Assembly (NCBI RefSeq): GCF_025399795.1
Contig: NZ_JAODTZ010000026.1
Span: forward strand, 62,001-126,000
Length of the DNA: 64,000 bases
DNA from: Streptomyces rhizosphaerihabitans
GTDB lineage: Bacteria > Actinomycetota > Actinomycetes > Streptomycetales > Streptomycetaceae
Reading direction: 5' to 3'
Made by a program: the position numbers and the translations under genes. The notes under the pieces are model-generated. The model saw only the letters and a program-made list of their open reading frames with translations, searched no databases and was not told where the DNA came from. Below, one piece after another: positions 34,775-43,349 of the stretch (positions within the stretch are counted from its first letter, which is position 1; each line of letters begins with the position of its first letter).

Positions 34775-35725
34775 ATGGCGATCATGCCCGCGAATTCGTC
34801 GTATCCGTCCTCCCTGACCTTCCAGCCGGTCCTGGAGCGCATCGCCACCGAGATCGCGCAGACGCCGGGACGCGGGCGGCCCGCCGACTACATTCCGGCG
34901 CTGGCCGCCTGCGACCCACGGCGCTTCGGCATGGCCGTCGCGGAGCTCGACGGCACGGTGTACGGGGTGGGGGACTGGCGGCAGCCGTTCTCCACCCAGT
35001 CCATCACGAAGGTCTTCACGCTCGCCCTCGACCTGGCCCGCGAGGGCGACGCACTGTGGGAGCACGTCGGGCGGGAGCCCTCCGGCAATCCGTTCAACTC
35101 CCTGGTGCAGCTGGAATACGAGAACGGCATCCCGCGCAACCCGTTCATCAACGCGGGAGCCCTCGTCGTCACCGACCGGCTGCAGACCCGGACCGGCGAC
35201 GCGGCCGGCACCCTGCTGGAGTTCCTGCGGGCCGAGAGCGGCAACGCGCAGCTCGACTTCGACAAGGACATCGCCGCCTCCGAGACCGCGAACGGCGACC
35301 GCAACGCGGCACTCGGCCACTTCATGGCGTCGTACGGCAACATCGACAACCCGGTGCCGGTCCTGCTCGAGCAGTACTTCCTCCAGTGCTCGATCGCCGC
35401 GTCCTGCGCCGACCTCGCCCTCGCCACCGGATTCCTGGCCCGGCACGGCATTCGTGCCGACGGCGGCCGGCTGCTCGCTATGAGCCAGGCCAAACAGATC
35501 AACGCGATCATGCTGACGTGCGGGACGTACGACGCCGCGGGCGACTTCGCCTACCGGGTCGGGCTGCCGGGCAAGAGCGGGGTGGGCGGCGGCATCATCG
35601 CCGTGGTGCCGGGCCGCTTGACCCTGTGCGTCTGGAGCCCGGGCCTCGACGAACGCGGCAACTCGGTGGCGGGCGTGGCAGCCCTGGACCGCTTCACGAC
35701 GCTGACCGGTCTGTCGGTGTTCTAG
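34775..35725 (+). CDS. glsA: Glutaminase
   Basis: A 316-residue serine-dependent glutaminase (glutamine to glutamate and ammonia). The catalytic Ser76-x-x-Lys79 pair lies in FSTQSITKVFTLAL. Other blocks: EPSGNPFNSLVQLEYENGIP, RNPFINAGALVVTDRL, YFLQCSIAASCADLALAT, GLPGKSGVGGGIIAVVPGRL. There are two in-frame ATGs (34775 and 34784); neither has a clear ribosome site, so the start is uncertain by three codons. It stands 370 bp after asparaginase and may serve the same amide-nitrogen catabolism. Confidence 0.93.
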   Translation: MAIMPANSSYPSSLTFQPVLERIATEIAQTPGRGRPADYIPALAACDPRRFGMAVAELDGTVYGVGDWRQPFSTQSITKVFTLALDLAREGDALWEHVGREPSGNPFNSLVQLEYENGIPRNPFINAGALVVTDRLQTRTGDAAGTLLEFLRAESGNAQLDFDKDIAASETANGDRNAALGHFMASYGNIDNPVPVLLEQYFLQCSIAASCADLALATGFLARHGIRADGGRLLAMSQAKQINAIMLTCGTYDAAGDFAYRVGLPGKSGVGGGIIAVVPGRLTLCVWSPGLDERGNSVAGVAALDRFTTLTGLSVF

Positions 35726-35737
35726 GGCAGGCCCACG

Positions 35738-35850
35738 ACGGTCGCCCGACACACGCCGATCACCTCACTCGCGACGTTCCCCCGACACACGCCGATCACG
35801 CCACCCGCGACGATCGCCTGATGCGCGCCGACCATCCGGCGCGGGCTGAT
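35738..35850 (+). repeat. 36-bp tandem repeats after glutaminase
   Basis: Two near-identical 36-bp units (35738-35773 and 35774-35809, core CGACACACGCCGATCAC) are followed by a diverged third unit from 35810 and shorter GCGCCGA echoes to about 35890. No gene lies between 35726 and 36040. Confidence 0.75.
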
Positions 35851-36040
35851 GATCAGGCCCGCGCCGACTGCCCGGCCCGCGCCGATCGCAAGGCCCGTGC
35901 TGGTGGCACGGCGCTCGCCGCTGCCCCGACACCCCCGGATTTCGTGTCCACCACACGGCGGTCACGTGCCGGACCCCGTCAGGAGAGTGCCGCGTCGCCT
36001 TCCGGCCACCCGGCGTTGACACGCTTGCGGAGTGTTGGCC

Positions 36041-37447
36041 ATGGCTTTTCCCGTCGATCTCCGCCGCTGCCAGGCTCTGGGCCTGGCCGGTACCGCCTTC
36101 CTCGCGCTGGGCGGCGAGACCGCGGGGGCCCTGCCCGCGCGCGACCTCCTCGCCCCCGAGTCGGGGCGGGCCGTACTGGGCCTGGTCGGGGTGTACTTCG
36201 GCGTTGTTCTGCTGATAGCCGCGTGGGCGCTGCTGGGCACCGTCGTACGCGGCCCCGAACCGCCGGCCCCGCGTTCCCTGTTGCTCGTTCTGGCCACCTG
36301 GGCGGCGCCGCTGCTGCTCGCGCCACCGCTGTTCAGCCGGGACGTCTACAGCTATCTCGCGCAGGGCGCCATGGTCGACGCCCACATCGACGTGTACGTG
36401 TACGGGCCCGCGCAACTCGGCGGCCCGCTAGCCGACGAGGTGGCGCCCGTGTGGCAGCAGACGACGACACCGTACGGGCCGGTCTTCCTCGCCGTCGCCC
36501 GCGGCCTGTCGGCGCTGACCCGCGGGGAGATACCGGCCGGACTCTTCGGTATGCGCATGGTCGCGCTGCTCGGCGTCGCTCTGATGGCGGCGGCCCTGCC
36601 CCGCCTCGCCCGGCACAGCGGCGCCGATCCGGCCGCCGCGCTCTGGCTGGGCGCGCTCAACCCGTTGGTCCTGCTGCACCTGGTGGCCGGCGCTCACAAC
36701 GACGCCATCATGCTCGGTCTGCTGGGTGTCGGCCTGGTGGCCGCGCGCGGCCGATGGCCCGTCGTGGGCATCGTCCTGGTCACCCTCGCCGCACTCGTCA
36801 AGGCGCCCGCCGTGCTCGGCCTGGTGGCGGTGATCGCGCTGCGCGGGCGCGGGCAGGGGCGCCGGGGGATCGCGCGGGCCACCGTGACGACCGTGGTGGT
36901 CGCGGTCGCGACGACGGTCGCCGCGACGGCGGTGGCCGGTACGGGATACGGCTGGATAGCCGCCCTGAAGACCCCTGTCTCGCCGCACAACTGGTCACCC
37001 ACCAGCGTCCTCGGGCGCGCCACCGGCGCCCTGCTCCAGAAGCTCGGCAGCGGACTCGCGCCGCTCGCGATGCCCGCCTGGCACGCGGCCGGGCTCGTGG
37101 CGACGGTGGGCCTGCTGCTCTTCATATGGCTGCGGCTGCGCCCGCACCCGGTCTACGCGCTCGGCCTGAGCCTCGCCGCGGTGGCGGTGTTCGGCCCGGC
37201 CGTCCGGCCCTGGTACGCACTGTGGGGCCTGTTCCTCATCGCGGCGGCGGCGCCCACCGGTTCGGTGCGGAGCAGGGTCGCCGCCGCCAGCGCGGTGCTC
37301 GCGCTCGCGGTGCTGCCGAGCGGGTCGCCGGCGGACGCCGGACAGGTGATCCTCGCCGTCTCCGGGGGCGTGCTCGCCGTCGTCGTGCTCTGGCAGGCCC
37401 ACCAGGCGGCGCAGCCGCCGTCACCGGGACTGGAGCGGACGGCATGA
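36041..37447 (+). CDS. MptB-like polyprenol-phosphomannose mannosyltransferase
   Basis: A 468-residue GT-C membrane enzyme with about 12 helices. The catalytic-loop region reads PPLFSRDVYSYLAQGAMVDA, then WQQTTTPYGPVFLAVARG, followed by LNPLVLLHLVAGAHNDAIML. These are the marks of the alpha-1,6-mannosyltransferase MptB family, which extends mannan/lipomannan using polyprenyl-phosphate-mannose on the outer face. The Asp of SRDVY is the expected catalytic residue. The ATG at 36041 is preferred; a GTG nine bases earlier is possible. Its stop overlaps the following GT87 gene by 4 bp. Confidence 0.8.
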   Translation: MAFPVDLRRCQALGLAGTAFLALGGETAGALPARDLLAPESGRAVLGLVGVYFGVVLLIAAWALLGTVVRGPEPPAPRSLLLVLATWAAPLLLAPPLFSRDVYSYLAQGAMVDAHIDVYVYGPAQLGGPLADEVAPVWQQTTTPYGPVFLAVARGLSALTRGEIPAGLFGMRMVALLGVALMAAALPRLARHSGADPAAALWLGALNPLVLLHLVAGAHNDAIMLGLLGVGLVAARGRWPVVGIVLVTLAALVKAPAVLGLVAVIALRGRGQGRRGIARATVTTVVVAVATTVAATAVAGTGYGWIAALKTPVSPHNWSPTSVLGRATGALLQKLGSGLAPLAMPAWHAAGLVATVGLLLFIWLRLRPHPVYALGLSLAAVAVFGPAVRPWYALWGLFLIAAAAPTGSVRSRVAAASAVLALAVLPSGSPADAGQVILAVSGGVLAVVVLWQAHQAAQPPSPGLERTA

Positions 37448-39078
37448 CGGGGGACACGAAGAACGGACCGGGCCCGAGCGGTACGACGGCGACGAGCACG
37501 ACGAGCACGACGAGCACGACGAGCACGACGAGCACGACGAGCACGACGAGGGGGACGACGGGCGTGAAGGTGCCGAGCGGCAGACAGGGTCTCGGCGGCA
37601 GGCAGGGTCCCAGTGGCATGGCGGCACTGCTGAGCACCGATCGTCGGCGGCTCCTGCTCGTCCTCGGACTGGCCGTCGTCGTCGGGGTGTTCACGGCCAC
37701 CGTGCCGCTGCTGCGCGACTGGTTCGACCTGCGCGTGTACTACGGGGCGGTCGACACCTGGGTCCACCACGGCGGCAGTGTCTACGACTACCGGGTGCCG
37801 GGAACGACGTACGGCTTCACCTATCCGCCGTTCGCGGCCGTCGGCATGCTGCCGATGGCACTGGTCGGGCTGAGCACGGCGATCGCCGTCGGGCTGCTGT
37901 TCAACGTCGCCGCCCTGGCCTCCGTGGTGGGCATCCTGGTCGGCCCCGCACTGCGCCGCTACGGCTGGTTCGGTTTCGCCCTGACGGCCTGTCTGCTGGC
38001 GCTGTTTGAACCGGTCCGTGACACCTTCAGCTTCGGCCAGGTCAACCTGGTGCTGCTCGCTCTGGTGCTGAGCGACGCCTGGCTGCTGTCCAGCGGCCGC
38101 GGCCGTCGGGCGGGCGTCGGCATCGGCCTCGCCGCGGCGATCAAGCTCACCCCGGCACTCTTCATCGCACTGCTGCTGCTCGGCCGTCGCTGGCGCGCCG
38201 CCGGTGTCGCCACGGCCGTCGCGCTGGCGGCCACCGCGCTGGCGGCCTGGGCGGCACCGGACGCCTCGCGCTTCTACTGGACCGACGCGTTGTGGGACAC
38301 GAGCCGCATCGGGCGCCTCGCCTATGTCTCCAACCAGTCGTTGCAGGGTGTGCTGGCCCGGCTCGTGGCACCGGAGGAACCGAACAGGGCCCTGTGGGCG
38401 ACACTGGCCCTGCTGGTCCTGTGCGTCTGGGCGCGGCGGACCTCGCGTGCCCTGGCCGACGAGGACTGGACCGCGGCTTTCGCCCTCACCGGGCTCGCGG
38501 CCTGTCTCGTCAGCCCGATCACCTGGGTGCACCACCTCGTCTGGCTGCTGCCGTCCTTCGCCGTGCTGCTGCACCGGCGCCGGTTGCGGGTCGCGGCGGC
38601 CCTGTACGCGGTGCTGTGCAGCAGCGTGGTGTGGCTGTGGTTCGACGACGCGTCGGGCCTCGACGGTTTCCTCGGCAGCAACACCTATACGTGGATCACG
38701 CTCGGGCTGCTGCTGTGGCTGCCCGTCGGTCAGCCGCGTTTGGCCCGGCCCGCCTTGAGCCGCAGGGCGAGAGCGACGCCCGCGGCGCCCAGCGCGCCCG
38801 CGCCCGCGATCTCGGCCGCGTCGGACCAGCCGGGTCCCGCGTCGTCCGGAGGCGCGGCGGCCACGGCCGGTGCGCTGGTCACGGGCCGGGCGGTGGCCAC
38901 GGGGCGAGCGGCACGACCGGGCCGTGCGGTGGACCTGGCCGGGGCGGAGGGACCGGCCGCCGGTACGGCACGTGTGTCGACGAGCGTTCCCACGGGATCG
39001 ACCAGGCCGTCCGCCTCGAAGCCCCAGTCGAGCAGTGAGCGTGCCTCTTCGTACACGGCCAGCCCGCCGCCCGCCTGA
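37444..39078 (+). CDS. GT87-family (DUF2029) membrane glycosyltransferase
   Basis: A 544-residue frame. The first 65 residues are a hydrophilic tail with a (Thr-Ser-Thr) tract encoded by a 9-bp repeat. Then about 10 helices follow, with the family motif WFDLRVYYGAVDTWVHHGGS, the strand YGFTYPPFAAVGMLPM, FSFGQVNLVLLALVLSDAWL and AAAIKLTPALFIALLLLGRR. Such enzymes transfer mannose from polyprenyl phosphate. The natural family end is near LLLWLPVGQPRL (about 38750). The frame then stays open for another 110 codons of Ala/Pro/Thr-rich sequence, antisense to the carboxypeptidase gene. It is coupled to the MptB-like gene. Confidence 0.8.
   Translation: MTGDTKNGPGPSGTTATSTTSTTSTTSTTSTTSTTRGTTGVKVPSGRQGLGGRQGPSGMAALLSTDRRRLLLVLGLAVVVGVFTATVPLLRDWFDLRVYYGAVDTWVHHGGSVYDYRVPGTTYGFTYPPFAAVGMLPMALVGLSTAIAVGLLFNVAALASVVGILVGPALRRYGWFGFALTACLLALFEPVRDTFSFGQVNLVLLALVLSDAWLLSSGRGRRAGVGIGLAAAIKLTPALFIALLLLGRRWRAAGVATAVALAATALAAWAAPDASRFYWTDALWDTSRIGRLAYVSNQSLQGVLARLVAPEEPNRALWATLALLVLCVWARRTSRALADEDWTAAFALTGLAACLVSPITWVHHLVWLLPSFAVLLHRRRLRVAAALYAVLCSSVVWLWFDDASGLDGFLGSNTYTWITLGLLLWLPVGQPRLARPALSRRARATPAAPSAPAPAISAASDQPGPASSGGAAATAGALVTGRAVATGRAARPGRAVDLAGAEGPAAGTARVSTSVPTGSTRPSASKPQSSSERASSYTASPPPA
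37492..37545 (+). repeat. Six copies of ACGAGCACG inside the GT87 gene
   Basis: Six exact 9-bp units encode repeated Thr-Ser-Thr in the cytoplasmic N-terminal tail. Expansion or contraction would keep frame. Confidence 0.9.
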
Positions 39079-39998
39079 GGGTTCATCACCGTGACGACGA
39101 GGGTGCGCGTGCCGTGCTCGGCGGCGGCGACCAGGGTGTTGCCCGCGTTCGTGGTGTAGCCGTTCTTGACACCGATCAGACCCGGGTACGGCTCCACCCC
39201 GTTCGCGCCGGTGAGCAGCCGGTTGGTGTTCTGGATCCCGTACGAGGAGCCGCTGTCGCCGGGGAACATCGCCTCGGCGGTGGAGCAGTAGCGCGCGAAG
39301 TCGGGGTTGCGCAGCCCGGCGCGCCCGAACACCGCCAGGTCGTACGCCGACGAGACCTGCCCGGGTGTGTCGTACCCGTCGGGCGATACGACGTGGGTGT
39401 CGCGGGCGCCGAGAGAGCGGGCCTTGGCCTGCATCTGGGCGGCGGTGCTCGTCCAGCCGCCGTTCATCGCGGCGAGCACGTGCACGGCGTCGTTGCCGGA
39501 GTTGAGGAAGACGCCGCGCCACAGGTCCGCCACGCGGTAGGTGATTCCCTCGGCCACGCCGACCATGCTGCTGCCCGCGCCGATGCCCTCCAGCTCCTCC
39601 TCCTTGACGGTGTGCCGGGTGCTGCCGGGCAGCGTTGGGAGGACGGTGAGGGCGAACAGGGTCTTGAGGGTGCTGGCGGGCGGCAGCCTGCGGTGCGCGT
39701 TGTGCGCGGCGAGCACATCGCCGGTGCGGGCGTCGGCCACCACCCATGACAGCGCGGAGATGTCCTCGGGAACCTCGGGCGCCCCGGCCCTGGGGCGTAC
39801 CTGGGTCCCTGGTTCGTAGAGCGACGAGGGTGGCGACACGGCCGGCTGCGGCGCCCCGGGGGCGGCTTCGGTGAGTGCGGCGGCCGGGCTCTGCGCGGTG
39901 GCCAGCACACCGACCACGCAGACGGCGGAGCAGGAGAGGGCGGCACGCGTGACCGCGGAGCGAGAAGCGGCAGCCCGGAATGAGAATCCGATAGTCAT
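38730..39998 (-). CDS. D-alanyl-D-alanine carboxypeptidase (PBP5-like)
   Basis: A 422-residue exported S11 peptidase that trims the stem-peptide terminal D-Ala. After a signal segment (SCSAVCVVGVLATAQS) come SxxK as Ser109-Lys112 in PPASTLKTLFALTV, SxN as Ser167-Gly-Asn169 in FLNSGNDAVHVLA, and KTG-type box Lys278-Asn-Gly280 in IGVKNGYTTNAG. The C-terminus has a Pro/Ala-rich linker and a membrane helix (AGALGAAGVALALRL) with a positive end, anchoring it to the membrane. Its last 349 bp overlap the opposing GT87 frame. Confidence 0.92.
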   Translation of the reverse strand: MTIGFSFRAAASRSAVTRAALSCSAVCVVGVLATAQSPAAALTEAAPGAPQPAVSPPSSLYEPGTQVRPRAGAPEVPEDISALSWVVADARTGDVLAAHNAHRRLPPASTLKTLFALTVLPTLPGSTRHTVKEEELEGIGAGSSMVGVAEGITYRVADLWRGVFLNSGNDAVHVLAAMNGGWTSTAAQMQAKARSLGARDTHVVSPDGYDTPGQVSSAYDLAVFGRAGLRNPDFARYCSTAEAMFPGDSGSSYGIQNTNRLLTGANGVEPYPGLIGVKNGYTTNAGNTLVAAAEHGTRTLVVTVMNPQAGGGLAVYEEARSLLDWGFEADGLVDPVGTLVDTRAVPAAGPSAPARSTARPGRAARPVATARPVTSAPAVAAAPPDDAGPGWSDAAEIAGAGALGAAGVALALRLKAGRAKRG

Positions 39999-40087
39999 AC
40001 CGCAAACGTAGGAATGGACTCGCGACACGCCGGGATGGCCGGGCCGAGTGGCGGCGTCGAGCACCCGGATGCCGCAGGCGCGGGGGG

Positions 40088-41227
40088 TCAGGAGGGGAGA
40101 GTGGGCTGAACCTGGCGCAGGAAGGCGGCGTTGTCCGGGGTGGCGCGCAGCCGCTCCAGGAGTGTTTCCAGGCCGGCCTGCCCGTCCCGCGTGCGCAGGA
40201 CGCGGCGCAGTCCTCGCGTGGCGGCCAACTCGGCGGTGGAAAACAGGAGTTCCTCGCGGCGGGTACCGGAGGGGGTGATGTCGACCGCGGGGAAGACGCG
40301 CCGGGCGGCCAGGGTCCGGTCGAGCCGGAGCTCCATGTTGCCGGTGCCCTTGAGCTCCTCGAAGAAGAAGTCGTCGGCGCGGGAACCGGTCTCCACCAGG
40401 GCGGTGGCGAGGATGGTGAGCGAGCCGCCCTCCTCGGCGAGGCGCGCCGCGCCGAACAGCCGCTTGGGGCCCTGGAGCGCGGCGGCGTCGACACCGCCGC
40501 TGAGGGTGCGGCCGCCGGCGGCGGCCGCGTTGTTGTGCGCCCGGCACAGCCGGGTGAGCGAGTCGAGCAGGATCACGACGTCCTGGCCCGCTTCGACGAG
40601 CCGCTTGGCCCGCTCGATGACGAGCTCGGCGAGCGCGATGTGCTGCTTCGGCGTCTGGTCGAACGTGGAGGCGTAGACCTCGCCGCGTACGGAGCGCCGC
40701 ATGTCGGTGACCTCCTCGGGCCGTTCGTCGAGCAGCACCACCATCAGATGGCATTCGGGGTGGTTGCCGGCCACGGCGGCGGCGATCTGCTGGAGCAGCA
40801 CCGTCTTGCCGGTCTTGGGCGGGGCGACGATCAGACCGCGCTGGCCCTTGCCGACCGGTGAGACCAGGTCGACGACGCGGCCTGTCAGTCCGCTCGCCGG
40901 GTGTTCCAGCCGGAGCCGGTCACGCGGGTGCAGCGGGGTGAGGTCGCCGAAGTGCGGGCGGCGGCGCAGCTCTTCGGGCGTACGGCCGTTGATCCGGTCG
41001 ACCTCGGTGAGGATCCGGGAAGCGCCGCGCACACCTTCCACGGTGTCGCCCTTGCGCAGTCCGTGACGGCGGATCAGCGCGGGGGAGACCTGGAGGTCGG
41101 TGGACGAGGGCAGGCAGTTCGCGGAGCGCAGGTGCCCCTTCCCGTTGCCGTCGATGTCGAGGACACCGGTGGCGACCTGGGTTTGGGGCCGCTGCTGTAC
41201 AGAGGGGCGTTCGAGTGTGGTGGTCAT
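40088..41227 (-). CDS. rho: Short Rho-type transcription termination factor
   Basis: A 379-residue hexameric RNA helicase of the Rho family. The RNA-binding cold-shock domain is GVLDIDGNGKGHLRSANCL, followed by the R-loop side and Walker A in IVAPPKTGKTVLLQQIA, LLDERPEEVTDMRRSV, Walker B in DVVILLDSLTRLCRAHN, the Q-loop in RTLSGGVDAAALQGPK, and GSLTILATALVETGSRADD. It lacks the N-terminal helical domain and the long Arg/Asp insert of the housekeeping Streptomyces Rho (about 650 residues), so it looks like a second, stripped-down paralogue. AAAGGA precedes the ATG. It may be stress-linked or mobile; its role is unknown. Confidence 0.88.
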   Translation of the reverse strand: MTTTLERPSVQQRPQTQVATGVLDIDGNGKGHLRSANCLPSSTDLQVSPALIRRHGLRKGDTVEGVRGASRILTEVDRINGRTPEELRRRPHFGDLTPLHPRDRLRLEHPASGLTGRVVDLVSPVGKGQRGLIVAPPKTGKTVLLQQIAAAVAGNHPECHLMVVLLDERPEEVTDMRRSVRGEVYASTFDQTPKQHIALAELVIERAKRLVEAGQDVVILLDSLTRLCRAHNNAAAAGGRTLSGGVDAAALQGPKRLFGAARLAEEGGSLTILATALVETGSRADDFFFEELKGTGNMELRLDRTLAARRVFPAVDITPSGTRREELLFSTAELAATRGLRRVLRTRDGQAGLETLLERLRATPDNAAFLRQVQPTLPS

Positions 41228-41974
41228 GGGATGTCCTTTCGCGGACGGGAATGCATGTGGCATGCGCAAGGAAGGGGGGGAGGCCGCGAAGAGAGGGCGC
41301 GGGGCGCGCCTCGGTGCGGCGGGAACATCACCTCGGATACGACGGGAGCGATCCCTGGCCGTACTCGGGAGGTGGTGCCGAGAAGCTGGTCCACCGGTCG
41401 GAATCGACGGCGTCACAGCGGGAGAAAGGAACTGGCACCGGCGCCTGGAAGAAGAGGCGTACACGAGTGCTGATGTGAGAGTACCACCGATGTGACCGGT
41501 TCGGCCGTGATCCGCGTCTCAGTCACGCGGACCGCTCGGTGGCGCCGTCGGTGGCGGGCCCGTCGTCGCAGGTGAAGGCGCGGTCGCGCCGCGCCGGCCG
41601 CGCCCAAGTGGTCGTGCCGCAGCGGAGCTTGCTCGCCCCCGGCCTCGGCGGTTGGGGGGCGTCGAACCCGCGCGCTCGGGTCCGGCGGGAAGGATCCCGG
41701 ACCGACGGGCGGCCATCGGCCGATCCGGTGCCACCGGGCACGAGCCGTGGCGGCCGGTCCGTGATGCCGCCCCGGCCGAAAACCGCCAGGGCGTACCGGC
41801 GAGCCCCGCCGGCGGGTCCGCGCACCGGGTGCGCGGTAGCCGCGCTCGGGGAGAGAGGCGTCCGCGCTCCGGGCGTGCGGTGTCGCTTCGCCGTCGGCGC
41901 ACCTACCCTGAACAGACCGCCTTCGAGCGGCTCGCCGGTTCTTTCGACCCGATCGGATCACCGAGGTGAGGACC
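41228..41974. other. Long gene-poor interval, pyrimidine-rich Rho leader
   Basis: No gene I can support in about 750 bp. On the minus strand the 250 nt before the Rho start are rich in C and T (for example gcctcccccccttccttg near 41270-41287), as would suit a rut site for Rho autoregulation. The remainder is unremarkable GC-rich sequence. Confidence 0.45.
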
Positions 41975-42640
41975 ATGACCACGATCGCCATCGTCGGAGC
42001 CGGCCCCGGTCTCGGTGCCGCCGTGGCCAGGCGGTTCGGCCGCGAGGGCTTCCACGTCGCGCTCGTCTCGCGCAGCCAGGAGCGGGTGGACGGTCTCGCC
42101 GCCGAGCTCGCCGACGTCGGAGTCACGGCACGCGGTTTCGCCGCCGACGTACGCGACCCGAAGGCTCTCGCGGCGGCCCTGGACGCCGTGTGCGGAGCCC
42201 TGAGTCCGATCGAGGTGCTCCAGTACAGTCCGGTCCCGTCCCCGGACTTCATGCGGCCGGTCCTGGAGACCCGCCCTGACGACATGGTCGGCCCGATCGA
42301 GCTCTCCGTCTACGGGCCCGTCGCCGCCGTCCGGCAGGTGCTGCCCGGGATGCGCTCGCTCGGCCGCGGCACCGTCCTCCTGGTCAACGGCGGCAGCGCG
42401 GTGATCCCGCACGCCGACCGGGCCGGCACCTCGATCGCGTTCGCCGCCGAGAGCGCGTACGGCCATCTGCTGCACGACACCCTCGCCGGCGACGGCATCC
42501 ACGTGGGGCAGCTCATCATTCCCGGCGCGATCGTTCCCGGGCATCCGAGGAAGGACCCGGACGTGCTCGCGGAGGCGCTGTGGGGCATGCACCGGGACCG
42601 CCACGGATTCCGGCACTTCGCCGACGACCTCGACGGCTGA
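41975..42640 (+). CDS. SDR-family protein without canonical YxxxK
   Basis: A 221-residue short-chain dehydrogenase fold. TTIAIVGAGPGLGAAVARRF is the nucleotide-binding glycine motif and LVSRSQERVDGLAAELAD the second strand. The active-site region reads SAYGHLLHDTLAGDGI: Tyr is present but the Lys four residues later is replaced by Leu, so normal SDR catalysis is doubtful. It may be an atypical reductase or a non-catalytic member. GAGGTGAGG precedes the ATG at 41975. It is a single gene facing the convergent MarR gene. Confidence 0.8.
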   Translation: MTTIAIVGAGPGLGAAVARRFGREGFHVALVSRSQERVDGLAAELADVGVTARGFAADVRDPKALAAALDAVCGALSPIEVLQYSPVPSPDFMRPVLETRPDDMVGPIELSVYGPVAAVRQVLPGMRSLGRGTVLLVNGGSAVIPHADRAGTSIAFAAESAYGHLLHDTLAGDGIHVGQLIIPGAIVPGHPRKDPDVLAEALWGMHRDRHGFRHFADDLDG

Positions 42641-42767
42641 CACTCCTCGGCCGGGCCTGACCTGAGCCCTGCCCGAGGTGAGGACGGCGGAGGGGCGGCC
42701 GTCGGCCGCCGGGTCTACCCCGGACGACTGCGGGCCTCGCGGTGCGGGATGCCGAGCGGGTACGGCG

Positions 42768-43217
42768 TCAGCGCAGGCGACCGAGGACGTCCGGCGACAG
42801 CCGTTCGGCGAGCTGTTCCAGCAGGGTGACCGTCTCGGCGATGGTCGCGCCGTCATCGGTGCCGAGGGCGGCGCCCAGAGCCTTGTCGACCGGGCTCGCC
42901 GCGACCTCGGCCCGGCGGCCGGTGACCTCCGGGTTCCGCCAGATCAGTGAGCGGCGGCGGTCGGCGGGATCGGTCGCGGTGAGGACAGAGCCCGCTTCCT
43001 TGAGCCGTGCGACGCACGCGGACACGGCGCTCTGCGGCAGGCCGGTACGGACGGCGACCTCGCCGACCGTCGTATCGGCGTGGGCGTACACGTCGAGCAT
43101 CACGATCAGCATGGACCGGGTGCTCGTGGACCGCGGGCCGACCCCCTCGGTGGGGATGGCCTCCTCGCCGATCTTCATCAGGGTCCGGCCCAGAAGGAAG
43201 AGTTCCGCTCCGTTCAT
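42768..43217 (-). CDS. MarR-family regulator
   Basis: A 149-residue winged-helix protein. The DNA-binding part is ADTTVGEVAVRTGLPQSAVS with recognition helix ACVARLKEAGSVLTA and wing DPADRRRSLIWRNPE. The N-terminal helix (LFLLGRTLMKIGEEA) serves dimerisation. It is divergent from an alpha/beta hydrolase; the 132 bp between them contain three GATGCATC-like sites. It should repress both genes until a small aromatic or similar ligand binds. Confidence 0.85.
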   Translation of the reverse strand: MNGAELFLLGRTLMKIGEEAIPTEGVGPRSTSTRSMLIVMLDVYAHADTTVGEVAVRTGLPQSAVSACVARLKEAGSVLTATDPADRRRSLIWRNPEVTGRRAEVAASPVDKALGAALGTDDGATIAETVTLLEQLAERLSPDVLGRLR

Positions 43218-43230
43218 GGCCGCAGATTAC

Positions 43231-43277
43231 ATCAAGGAAGATGCATCAGAAATAATGCATCTTCCTTGATGCATCAA
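43231..43277. promoter_or_regulatory. MarR operator cluster
   Basis: ATCAAGGAAGATGCAT (43231-43246) and ATGCATCTTCCTTGAT (43255-43270) form a perfect 16-bp inverted repeat around 8 nt. A further TGATGCATCA palindrome lies at 43268-43277. The motif (G/A)ATGCATC thus occurs three times, at about 43240, 43254 and 43269. The block is strikingly AT-rich for this genome. Confidence 0.7.
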
Positions 43278-43349
43278 AAATGATGGAGTACGTTCGACGG
43301 CATCGCGGGACCGAAAGGGGTCCGCGTTCATCCACAGGAGGAGCCCGCC

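Noticed and set aside
34753..37443. Upstream part of a 1441-codon plus-strand frame ending at 39078
   Set aside because: It runs out of frame through glutaminase and the MptB-like gene with Arg/Pro/Gly-rich translation; only the last 544 codons, from the coupled ATG at 37444, resemble a protein family.
41519..41902. 127-codon minus-strand frame in the interval upstream of Rho
   Set aside because: Arg/Pro/Ala-rich translation without family features; treated as noncoding.
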